Source: Heterocephalus glaber | Taxonomy: Eukaryota; Chordata; Mammalia; Rodentia; Bathyergidae | Direction of reading: 5' to 3' | Length of the DNA: 64,000 nucleotides | Assembly: GCF_000247695.1 (NCBI RefSeq) | Contig: NW_004624747.1 | Span: forward strand, 27,212,825-27,276,824 | In this document: positions 45,801-57,800 of the stretch, in pieces | How positions within the stretch are numbered: the stretch's first letter is position 1 | Layout: the number at the start of each line of letters is the position of its first letter | Program-made: the position numbers and the translations under genes | Notes under the pieces: model-generated | What the model was told of the DNA's origin: nothing | What the model saw: the letters and a program-made list of their open reading frames with translations, nothing else | The model's database searches: none

Positions 45801-48800
45801 ACGTGTCCCAGCGTTACAGTCCAGGGCTGGGCCAGCGCACCCACCTCGGGTGGGAGGGCAGAGGGGCACAGCCTGGGACGGAATCTACGGTAAAGAACTG
45901 ACATGCGCGGCCTTTGCTGACCTGGCGCCAGAAACGTTTATTAGGCAGAGTTAAGCAAGAACTCGGAGAACAGGGCACGGGCCCTCAGGAGGCACTCGTG
46001 CGTGCTCTGGGGCTGGGGTTTGTACTCCTGGGGTGTCCGCCACTTGGGGTACCCTGCGGTGGCGAGGGCAGGCTGAAGCCGTTTGTGTGTGTATGGACTG
46101 TTTTTCCTGTATTTGTTACGAGTCCGCGTTGCCGTACATTACGCTGTGCTGTGCCGTGCACAACACAGCTGCATCCTTTTGACTTCCTCTTCCCTTCCCT
46201 CCTGTCCCCTGCGTCGCTACTTCCCACTGGCAGAGCTACCTCCCTGCTTCATAGTATCTTTCATTTTGTTGCTTAAATGATTCACACATTCAGTTTCTCG
46301 TCTAAGAGACCACATGATGTCTGTGCTCGTGTGTCTGACTTATTTCACTGAATGTTGTTATGGTCTCAAAGTGCACCCGTTCTCCTACAAATGACTCAGA
46401 TTTATCTCCCCTGCTCACATACACCATGTTTTCTTTATCCGTTCATCTTCGATGGATGTACGGATGCTTCCAAGGTTTAACTGCTCGGAGTTGGGCTGCC
46501 ATAAACGTGGGTGTGCACAGACCCCTACAATATGGCGTCGTTAGTTCTTTGGGGAAGGTACCCAGGAGAGGTGGAGCTGGGGTGAATGGAATGTCTATGT
46601 GCAGCTTTCTGAGGAGTCCACATGCTGATTTCCCTGGCGGGTTTACTAGCTCACCTCCCACCAACAATGCAGAAGCCCCCCCACCGTGCCCCAGCCCTAC
46701 CTCACCGCGACCTTGCTGTGCTGCAGGCATCCACTCGTGGGGACCGGAACACCCGGCCTCCTCCTGCTACCCACACACAGCACCCCCCGCAAGGACGGAC
46801 GGGACTCCGCTCCCCAGGGGATCAGAAGGGTGAGTGTGCGTGGCAGGGCGGCATTGCTGGGTCTGCAGGAGGGGAAAGGACCGGTTGCCCTGCATCACCT
46901 CCTCCAATGTGGGCAAAGTCACACCTGGGTTCTGCGGATGCGAAGGTCCACAGAGGTCCGGTTCCTGCTCTCCTCCCGATCAAAGCTTTGCTCAATGGCT
47001 GGAAGGAAACAGGATAGAAGTTTCCACGTAAAGCTCAGTTTCTCAAGCCAAACCCCAAACTGCTTTCCTTTCTCACCAGAACTGGGACAGGAGGATCTCT
47101 CAAGTTCAAAGCCAGCTGGGCAACTGGGCGAGACCCCATCTCAAAAATAAATACATACACAGAGCGATATCTAAAATTTTTAAAAATCCAGACACAGTGG
47201 CGGACGCTTGTGATCCCAGCATGAGGGACACTGGGCCAAGAGGATCGCTGCATGTTTGAGGCGGCCTGAGCTACACAGTGAACTGAAGGCCACACAGCTA
47301 GACTTTGTCTCAAAAAACCAAAATGAACCAACTTAACTATAGTTCAAGTTAACAAATGCCAAAATGGCAGGAACAAGAACTATTCAAAATGACTTTAAAG
47401 CCCAGGAGTTGAATGAGCAATGCTTCCTTTCACTGGATGTGTAGTAGCCCTTCCAAATACACACAAATAGTTTGTTTTGACATGGTCACAATTTTTGAAA
47501 ATGTAAGAGAATAAAAAACTAAAAAGAAAAAACTAAATAGTAATTATCCCTATCACCACTGATAATCAAATTTTAAACTCACACTTTAACTTGGCCCGAA
47601 TTTTGTTAGCAGTTTTCTTGATTTCTTTGTTCAGGTCTTCAAGCTCTTCTTTGATTTCTTTAAAATTTAAAATAAGGCATCTGAGCTACAGCACTGAACT
47701 CAAGCGAGGCCAATCAACCACAGAGAGCAGCAGACTCCAAACACCCAGGCGGCCCACTCCCACTGGCCCCTCCCGTGGGCAGGGCTTGGTGCCCGCTCTG
47801 CAGGCCCCTGCACTGCAGGTCTGAACCCCACCAGCTCACAGTGGAGCCCAGATGAGCCAACAGCTGAGACCCAGTCCCACCTGCAGCCCAGGCGGGCTTG
47901 GCCGTCCTCCCAGCAGCCTCCCCTGTGCCCCACACTGCCTGACGCCTGTGCTGCTCCCCAGCTTTGCAGCCCATCAGTGGCCTGGGTTAAGGTCACAGGG
48001 AAAGGTCACATGCAGTAACAGGGGATCACGCGATCCCACTGCGCTTCCAGAAGAGCCAGAAGTGGAGCCCTTGAATCTGATCAAGGAGCAGAGCACACGG
48101 AACCAGAACAGGGCAGCTGCAGAGAGCCCTGGGCAGCCAGGCAACCAGGGCTGCAGAGGGACCTCCAGGCTGTGCTCAGAGGCTCTGGTGCTTCTCGTGA
48201 GCAGAAGTTGGCTCCGCTGATTCCGAGCAAAGAAAGGGGTTAAAATGCTGCCGGCACTGGATGGCCCTGGGAAGGAGTGAAGGGCAGGGCCCCATCAGGT
48301 CCTGCTGGGCGAGCAGCTCCTGGAGTCTCACGCATCCCCCTGACACCAGCCTCCTGGGCCAGGGAGCAGGGCTGGGGAGCCCCTGGTGTCCAGGAACCAG
48401 GACAGCACTGGAGCCTGCACCCCGCTCCGTCACGCACAGCAGCAGCTCTCCCATCTGCAGGGTCAGCGTTCACACAGCTCCTGGACCACGGCAAGGGACA
48501 GTCACCCTCCAGGACCTCAGCAAGAGGCGCCTGGGCCACTGCTGGGAGAGCAGCTGCCGTGGGGCGGGGTGGGCGGGGCCCCTGACTCCACACCCGCCAG
48601 CCCAGCAGGGCCATCTATTCTTTGGGCACACAGGGTAGGGAGGCCTCGAGGAGGGGACAGGCCTGTCCTGGGCACTTGGTCCAGGGCTACCACTGGGAAG
48701 AGAGCAGCTGAGCAGGCAGCTGGGCCCCGCTTCCTACTCCGTGGTTCCTGAAAGACAAAAGCAGCCCTGCGGTGCATTTCAGGCCAAGAAGGGCTGCTGT

Positions 48801-51800
48801 GAAACAGTCCATTTACCACCATAGGTGTGTCTGCTCTCACTGGGCAGAAAACTGGTCTGGACATAAACTCCTCAAAAGATATTTATCCCAATTAAATTTG
48901 CCTAGGAATTAAACAGGATATCATGTGAAACGTTGGGTGTAACCCTGGACTTGACAGGTGAAATGAGCGTCTTCATTGTGGGGTTCTAGGGCTGCAGAAG
49001 TGGGGAGGACCTGGCAGCTCTCTGGGGAGGGATGTGACACTGGGAAGCCCCTGGAGGGCAGGGCCATGGGGGGCGCTGGGGAGACAGCCAGGCGCTCCTT
49101 CTGTGAAATGGCCCTGTGTCAGAGCAGGGCCCTCCAGCGGGTTAGCATTTTAAAGTATGCTCCTTTTCACTTGAATCCCACCAGCTACTTATTTTTTCCA
49201 ATGTATGGAATACAAAGCCTTGGCTGTGCCTTTCCTCCAAGACTGAGGATGATCACCCACCTCCACTCCTGCCTAACAGAGCTGCAATCCGTGAAGACGT
49301 CAGCTAAGCATAAACAGTAAGCCCTAGTGAGAGCTCTCTATGCAAGGAGAAATGATCAGAGTAACTAGCTCGGTACAGCGATGGGACAGGAGGTCAACAC
49401 ACAGTGCTATAGCATCTCTGCATCCTACCAACAAACCAACAGAAAATGAAATGGGAAGCAGGTGTTGCTTTCGGTAACATCAAGACACCGCCCGTCCGAG
49501 AAGATCAACAACAAAAGGCAGGTGTGGCCCACGCTGGCTCAGCAGATCACAGATCAGTGCCGGGAGAAACCGGAACTCGGAAAAGGCAGCGCAAAGAGAC
49601 TCCCAGTTGTTACCCATTCTCCAGGCAGTTCCAGCGGGAGACCCTGGCTCGTGGGGACCCACACACCCTGTAAAGTTCCCCACGTTCATCACCCCAGTCA
49701 ACCCGTCACACCGACACACGAGGTCGCTCACCCTCGGGCCGCACGCTGCCACAGCAGACACCCACCCCGCCAAAGCTCCCCTCGGACCAAAGCACCCCCA
49801 GCTGACCCCCCCCTTAAACTGCTGTCACACATTCAACCGCGCACCAAACGCACAAGGGCTTGACTGTGGACAGCACAGACCCCGATCCGTGTCACGCCCC
49901 AACTTCTGCAAAGTCACACGTGTCCTCAGGGACCTCGAACACCAGGCCCCGGGCAGTGCACTAGGGCTGCTCAGGGAGCCTGGGACCCCCTGCGGAGGCC
50001 TCGGGGTGCCAAGGGGGACTCAGGCACCGTCTGTGCAACTCCCACTCTTCAGGGTGAAGCGAGGCTGGTGAGACTGCGCCAACCACAGCCGGAGTGCCAG
50101 GCACATCGGCACACAGACAGACAGACAGACAGACAGATATGCAGGCAGACACGCACATGCACACACAGACAGACAGACCCACTCTACAGCCCACAGCTCA
50201 CTTCCTTCCGGGTTTGGTGCAGACAGAATGATGCTGTGGTTCTTCTTCACATCCTCCACGTACTGCGCTATCTCAGCTGTGCTGTTTCTGACCTCCTCCA
50301 CCTAGGAGGGACAGCAGTCGTCAGAGTGCGGCAAGTTCAGCTTTGCTATCGCTCGCCATTGCCTACACAGCGCAGGCAGGGGGAGCAGATGAACGCCGAC
50401 TGCACGCGTAGGAGCCTTTCCCATGCTCACCGTGACATCCCGGAGCTCAGAGCCCGGAGCCACATCAACAGCCGACTTCCCTGACTAAGTGAGCATCAGT
50501 CGGTCCTTGCCAGAAACCCTAACGGGATGTTCGGCGCCCTCCACCGGGCCCAAACCGCACCAAAGGTGGCGCCAGGGAGACACACCTGCCTTCAGAACTG
50601 GGGCCACCCAACAGCGACGTGAGCATAGTCGAGGTACACGCCAGTCACCCTGCTGCACAAGGACCTCAGCAGCTGGCATGGCCCATCCTGGGAATCTGCC
50701 TTTGGCCTCTCAGTGCCTGAGCTGTTCAACATCTGCTTCAGAACACACCGTGCTCCCACGAGCACCTTCGAACGTCACTGGGGAGGCTGGGGAGTGGCCC
50801 CAGAAGAGACCCCGGAACCAATGCTGCCTCGTGGCAAGAGAAACCACACCTATGACTAAGCTACGGGGCTCAGGGGGGCAGTCATCCTGGGTCTCGGTGT
50901 CCCCAATACAGTCACAAGTGTCCCCACAGAGACACCAAAGGGGACCTCAGGCCAGAGCCCCGCCGGTCCCCCTTCCCAGCACCCTAAATACACTCAACAC
51001 CCACTTCCCGCTGCTGTCCACATCCACATCCCAACCCTGGAGCCCAAGGCCACTGCAGGCGTGCCGAGGCCCCGAGGCAGAAATGACCCAGGATCCCCTG
51101 GCGGGCCGGAGATGAGGGACCACTGCCACCAAAGGACTTGAGATCGAGGAGGTCGAGGCTGCAGGCACCGGACTGGGCGGGGCTGTTTGACCTCAGCCAC
51201 GACACAGCCCTGCCCCACGGCCCTCTTCACGGGGCCTTGGCACCCCAGGGGCCAGCGCAGGCACCAGAGCATGCTGGGAAGTGGGGAGCTAAAAGGTGAA
51301 TACAGTCACAGGCTCTGGATTTGGTTACATTTTGGGGTACGTCTGAGGACACCACTGTGAAGGCCCATTTAGGGGCGCATGTGCTAGGGAACAGTGGGGC
51401 CCACGGTCCCTGGGAGTCCTGGACACGAGACTGACGTCTCAGCAGCAGGAGCCCCAAGTGGCTCTGGCCTGGAGCGCACACCATGGGGACAGCAGGGCCA
51501 GTGCACTGCACCACATGAGGTTTCTCTCTGCACCTTAGAATTGCTCAAAAGCCGAGCCCAGCCCCTCCTAGGAGAGTTTCAGGCTCTACCTGTCACTGTC
51601 ACGACCAAAATCCCTCTCTCCACAGTGTTCTGCATGATATTTAAGATCCGAATGCCATTTCCTAAAAGTGAGTTCATATTAACAAACCTTCGTTTCTCTA
51701 AGAAGTCATTTCACAGAAACAAACTGCAGAACAACTACTGAACAAAAGCTGGGGCCTAAACTGGCATCAGAATGAGGCCCACCACACTCAGACACACGGC

Positions 51801-54800
51801 TATAATCCCAGCACGTGGGAGGCTGAGGCAGGAGGATCACTATAAATTCAAGGCCAGCCTGGACTACTCAGAGAGACCCTGTCTGAAAAAAAAAAAACCA
51901 GACTCACGGCAGCTTGGCACTAGCTGGATGGCCACACCACTGTCCATCAACACAGCCACATGATGCTAGGGCACTCAAGAAATAAGAAGTTGGGCCGGGG
52001 ATTTAGCTCAGTGGATCAGTCGCCTGCCTTGCAAGCGCAAGGTCCCGAGTTCAATCCCTGGTACCAAAAAAAAAAAAAAAAAGAAGTCATCACAAGGACG
52101 TGGTGTGGGAGAGATCCAGGGCCAGAGAAAGGGTGAAGTCAAAACTCTTCTTCGCTGACCTCCAGGTAGCGGCTCCCAGCGAGCGCCGATGGAGGAGGGG
52201 CCGCCGGGCTGCCCTGCCCCAGACACAGAGGATGGCAGCAGCCCAGGCCCGCAACAGCCCAAGACCACAGCCTCCCCAGCAGCCTGCCCGCCAATCTGGG
52301 CCTCCTGCAGGACGCTCCCCTTGCCCCAAGGCTAGCTGACACCCTGGGGTGCTCACGGCCCAGAGAACTTCCTCACTCAACAGCAACTGCTGAACTGCAG
52401 CCACGCACAGTGACAGGGCCATGCTGAGGAGCACGTTGCCAGGGACCCAGGGCCCGCGAGCATCACAGTGCCCGCCTGCACACACTTACGCGGCCTGCAG
52501 CCCACAGTCACCGTGGGCCAAGATGCGCCATGCACCAGCATGAGAGAACTGTGCCAGGGCACCGCGACTTCAACGTGCTCAACTCGGCCTCACGAAAATG
52601 ATCTTACCTGACGGAAGAATTCATCCATGAAGTGGTCCTTTTCAGCAGCCACAATCGCGTCGTCATCGCCATTCTTCCTACACTGAAATGGAAAATACGG
52701 AATGTATGATGTGTCCGATTTCTCAAATCCTTACACAGGCGCACATGGTGAGCTGCAGACACCAGCAGTCGGGACCCGGAAGATCTGGATGGGCACAGCA
52801 CCAGCATAGCAGCCGCCCACATGCCGCACCCCGGACCCCACTGTGACCGTGTCGCCCCAACAGGACCCAGTGACAGCAGAGGGCGGGCCTGGGGGGGGGC
52901 AGGCCCAGGCGGCTTCCAGATTCTGGCTCTGCACACTCGCTCAGTAGATGCAGGCCACGTGATCCTGGAGGAGGCAAACTGCCGTGCCGTGCATTTCTAT
53001 TTTCCACACAAGACTAAAAATGCTGAGCCCACGACTGACCTCCCAGAGTACACAGGGATGGGAGAGCGCTCCGGGCACCAGCAGGCTCCCTCAGGCTCCC
53101 TACAGAAGACTGTGACCCTACAGAGGATGGAGGTGAGGGCCCCAGAGGGACAAGAGCAACCCGAAGGATCACTATGAGCAGCTGGGGTGGTGCTGCTGGT
53201 CAGCTTGAGACGCCACAGGGGGAGACAGGCCCAGGCGCCATCCTGGGCCCAGAGGTGCCCACTCCGGTGGCTACAGAGCCCGGGGCCGGCCGGCCACAGC
53301 GCCCGGCCGCTGACTATGTCCAGGAGCTGGCACCCCAGACACCGACCTGCCAGGCAGGCAAAGGCATCTAATGGGAAGTCCAGGTCAGCCAGAAAGAAGC
53401 TTTGTGCACAGCCAGGGGAAGAGAGGACAGATAAAGCCCAGGAGCTCGGATCCAAGCCAAGCGATGCTTACTAGGGCCTTGTGACACGGCCCCCAAGTGC
53501 ACCATGCCGGGCAGGGGGCACTGGCCTGCTGGGCCTTCTCCCAGGGCAGCCCGCATCAGCACGGCTCCCTCCCCCGCTCCAGCGAGAGCCCAGCACCCAG
53601 CTGAGCCACTGTCACGCAGGGAGCTACAGTTCGGCTGAGAAACATCTGCGACATCTAATAACTGTGTGCAGGAAGCAAAACAAACCCTCCCTCTCTGTCA
53701 CCCAGGCCTCTCACCGAGGCTAAGTGGACTTGGCCTCAGAGTCCACAGCAGCCTCTTCCGGCCCACGGGGCAGCTGAGGCCAGCCGGTGGGAGACAGACG
53801 TCCAGCGGCTATGGGAGGGAGCAGGATGCTGCTGCCCGGAGCAGGGAGGGCTGCCTCGGGGCCTTCTCCCCAGGCCACACGCAGGGCAGGGCAGAGCCAG
53901 TCTCGGTCTCGGAGAGCAGCAGTGCCTGCAGGACGGCTTCGGGCCCCCGAGGGCCTCTCCATGGCTCCCCAGCCCAGACACGCACGTCCACTCAGTGCAT
54001 GGCGCCCCCGGCAGTGGCCATGTGGCAACAGCAGGGTGGGCTGCTCCAGACCACGAAGGGGGCAGCACAGGGCCGCCCTGCCCCCATGCCGACCGCCGCC
54101 CCACAAGACCCAATCACCACTTCTGGGGAGAAAGGGTGGGGCTGCAGACCCCACCTGGCCCGCCCAGCCCAGCACAGAGCCCCTCTCTGGAGGATCTGTG
54201 GCCCCCGGCCCCTCCACTCCTGCTGTCTCCATGGTGGCCGGGCACAGGGACTGCAGCTGGGCCCGTGGTCAGCTGCTTGTCACTCAGGCCTGGGCTGGGG
54301 GCCGAGGGCCAGCACACAACGCCACCCCCTTAGCTGCAGCAGCCACTCGCTCAGCCGACACTCGACATGTGAACGACACTGCAGTCCTGCTGGCAGCTGC
54401 AGCTGGGCCCCAGGACCACGGGACGGGACAGCACCCCACTGCTGCTCTCTCGGCTCTGATGGCCGCTCAGGGCTGGCACAGCAGCTTTGCCCTCCTTGGT
54501 GTAAGGGAAAATCCAAACCTGCGCCCAGCCAGAGCACTGAGTCAGTGTCCTAGGGTCACCACAGCTCCAGCCTGCCTGTTCCCAGGCCTCCCCACGGCCA
54601 CGGCACACAGCTGCGGCAGGCAAACCCTGTGGGGTGGATAGCGGGGACCCTGAGCCCCTCTGGGCCAGCCCAGAGGGAAACTACTCCTGCCAGCAGCGAG
54701 GGAAGCGGGCACCCCCCACCTCACAGGGGCAGGGGCCAGGGGATGACCGACTGGCGAGGACCTTGCCCTGCCAAGGGGTGGCCCCAGTCACACACCAGCG

Positions 54801-57800
54801 TGGCTTTCAAAGTCCTCCACTTGCTGGGAAATCACCTGTCACCCCGAGTCCTGCACACTGAGAGCCACACACTAGGAATGTATTTTCTATACGGCCTCCA
54901 GGTCTCCATCCTATTTCTACCTGAATTTGCAAGTCTCAGACCCAGGAAACAGCCAGGTCCTGTCCTTGGCCTGAGACCCAGGGCCTCCTGTAGTCCAGTC
55001 TCTCACACCAGGGCGGTGACCCTCGTGGGACAGTCACGCTGGCTGGGCCTCTCCCATCCCCGGGGTCTCAGGGAGGGCCACACAGTGCCAGGCCGTATTG
55101 TGGCCCTCGGAGTGTCTGCCTGGCACGGCCCTGCTTCAGCCCCAGTGCCGCAGAAAGGGGCCTCGAGGGCCGGGAGAACCTGGCCCCCTCTGCACACTAT
55201 TCTCCCCCAGGTGCACGAGGGCCGCTGTGGAAGGAGAACTGGGAGGACACAAAGCGTCACCCTAAGTATGTCTCCCGGTTGAAGCATCTTTTTTGCTGGG
55301 ACACACTGGGCTCTTTCTCAAACGCAACCATTGGGGCAGAAACAGGCGGGCAGAAGCAAACGCAGGAGAGGCTGCTGTAGTCGGCATGCTACGCGCCCAC
55401 TGGGACACTGCCTTCTCCTGCTCCTCCAGAACCACCCGCACTTGTATGCTGCAGCGTGCAGTGGTACTGCTCCAGGTTCTGCAGCCCACTACCTGCCTGT
55501 CCCGGCACCGTGACCAAGGGTGCTGGACACAGGCCTGTGCACAGGATCGGCTCCCGCCGCTCTGTTCCTGTCCCTGACAGTCCTGGGATCCCTGCGTTGA
55601 CCCATGTGGCATGATGTCGGGGAGCTGCACATGAAGCTCCATGCGGCCCGTCCCCGCCATGCTGCCTGGTCCACAGTGTACACCACCCCGCACGCGGCCA
55701 CCGCTGTGCAGGCCCCAAGGCCACAAACACCATGCCCGCTCCACTCCCTGCTCTCCCTCTGGGCCAGGCCGTGGGCACCGCCAGCCTCCCTGACGGACGC
55801 CCCAGGGCTCAGCTGTGACAACTAAGCCCACAGGCGACAGGGCTGGAGACGCTGCCCCCACTGGGCCAACCACACTGTCCCCAGGACCAGGACCAGGACC
55901 GGAACCGGCCGGACAGAGGACCCCAAGAGGACCTGGATGGGCTTGACCTTGGGAGCCGGGCAGCCTCCACCCACAAGATCACCAGGAACACAAGAAGCCC
56001 ACGGGGTGCTCCGCCCACTGCACCCTCTGCTCTGCCCTCCCCAGGGCCCGGTCTGCTGCCTTCTTCGTGAGCTAGTCGCCTGCCAGCCCCCAGCTCCAGG
56101 GCAGGCCCCGTGAGCTGGTCCAGGCGCCCACAGCCAGCTGGGCTCAGGCGCTCTGCTTCCTACAACAGCCGCCACCCCACCACAGGCCACGTGAAGGCAA
56201 AGCGCACGCCTGCTTCCACCGCACTGTCTGAAACCGTGCCTGGCACTTCCTCTTTTTTCCTGGTACTGGGGATTGAGCCCATGGAGAGCTGAGCCATACC
56301 CCTGGCCCTTTATTTTTTATTTGAGACAGGGTTTCGCTTAGTCACCAAGTTGTCCAGGCTGGCCTTGAACTTATGATCCTCCTGCCTCAGCCTCCTAAGT
56401 ACCTGTCTTAAAGGTTCCTATTTTCAGAATTAGAATCTTGAGTCTTTACAACATTCTGCACTGCATGTACAAATATGAGCTGTCAAAAGATAGAAACATA
56501 TCTGGGTAGTGTTTCCTGCTCTCAGAAAAAGTGTTTGTAATTCATTGCCTTGATCCCAAGGATGAAGAGTACTTTTCCCATTTCGCTGAGGTCCCTTAAT
56601 GAGTGCCACACAGCTGGAGTGTTTGTTCACTTTCATGCAAACAATTCCCTCAGCTGAAATCTGCAGGCCCCGCGGATTTTAATAGACAAGTCCGTCTGCA
56701 TCCAGAACTTGCGTTAGAAAGGTGATCAGCGTATCACTTGGGCCCATTTTCTCAGGCCTGGCTACCTGCTCTGAACGCCTCACGCCCCTCCCTGCACACA
56801 GTGCCCACAGCACACGCTGAGTCCTCTCAGCCCCACCTGCCCCCAGCCAGAAAAGCAGAGACCTGGCACGTCAGGTATCTTCCTGGCGGATCCCCTGACC
56901 TTCTGTACCCCGGAAGCAATTCAGCGCTGGCTGTGGAGCCTGGGGGATCATGGGCACCCACAGGGCAGGCAGGTTCCTCAAAGTGACCTACTGCTTAGAA
57001 GCTGCTAAACCTGTCCATAAAAATGTGTGACTGTAAACTGCTTTAAACACACCAACTGTTAAGTCCTTCCCAGGCAGTTACGGGTGGTGCCTTTCTCTCA
57101 GAGGGAAGCACTAACAGCCATAAGGAAAACTTTCCAGTGGCGTCTCAAACACTTTGCTCCTTTGGTCACTGGATGAGCTGCTCTAACTACCAGAATCAAA
57201 TACAAAACTATCAGCCATGTAGAAAAATGGTTGCTAACAGGCATTCAACTACCCCTAAACCACCTGGAAATGACATATTTAAAAAAACAAGGCACCTGGT
57301 AGCATCAAGGTGGGTTTTTAAATACTGAAATCATTAAACTTTAAGGGTGTAAAGCTCAATGTTAACTATTTTACATAGAGAAAGCTGCTCTTAGAACTTC
57401 CTGAAAACATGAAAAATATCAAATATTAATAGGGCGCTTCCTCCCACCCACCTTCTTACAGAGCTTCACACATTAAATAACTCCATTTCAAAACTCCCTT
57501 TACAAGGTGTAAGTACCATCTCCACTTTACATGCAGGAGGTGCCGGGATAGTGGTGCACACCTGCAATCCCAGCACTCGGGAGAAACAAACAAACAAACC
57601 AAAAAACCATGCAGGAGAGTTAAAGTACTGAGGAGTTTACAAGTCATTTGCCCAGATTAGACTGCTGCTGGGCCCAGCAGCGGAAGGCGCTAGACCAGAT
57701 AAGGCCCCCACTCAGGAGCAAGCGCATCTGCAGGTCCTATCACTGGTCAGGAAGGGGTGGCCTGAGCAGCAACTGATAACTAACTGCCTTCTGTGCTGTC

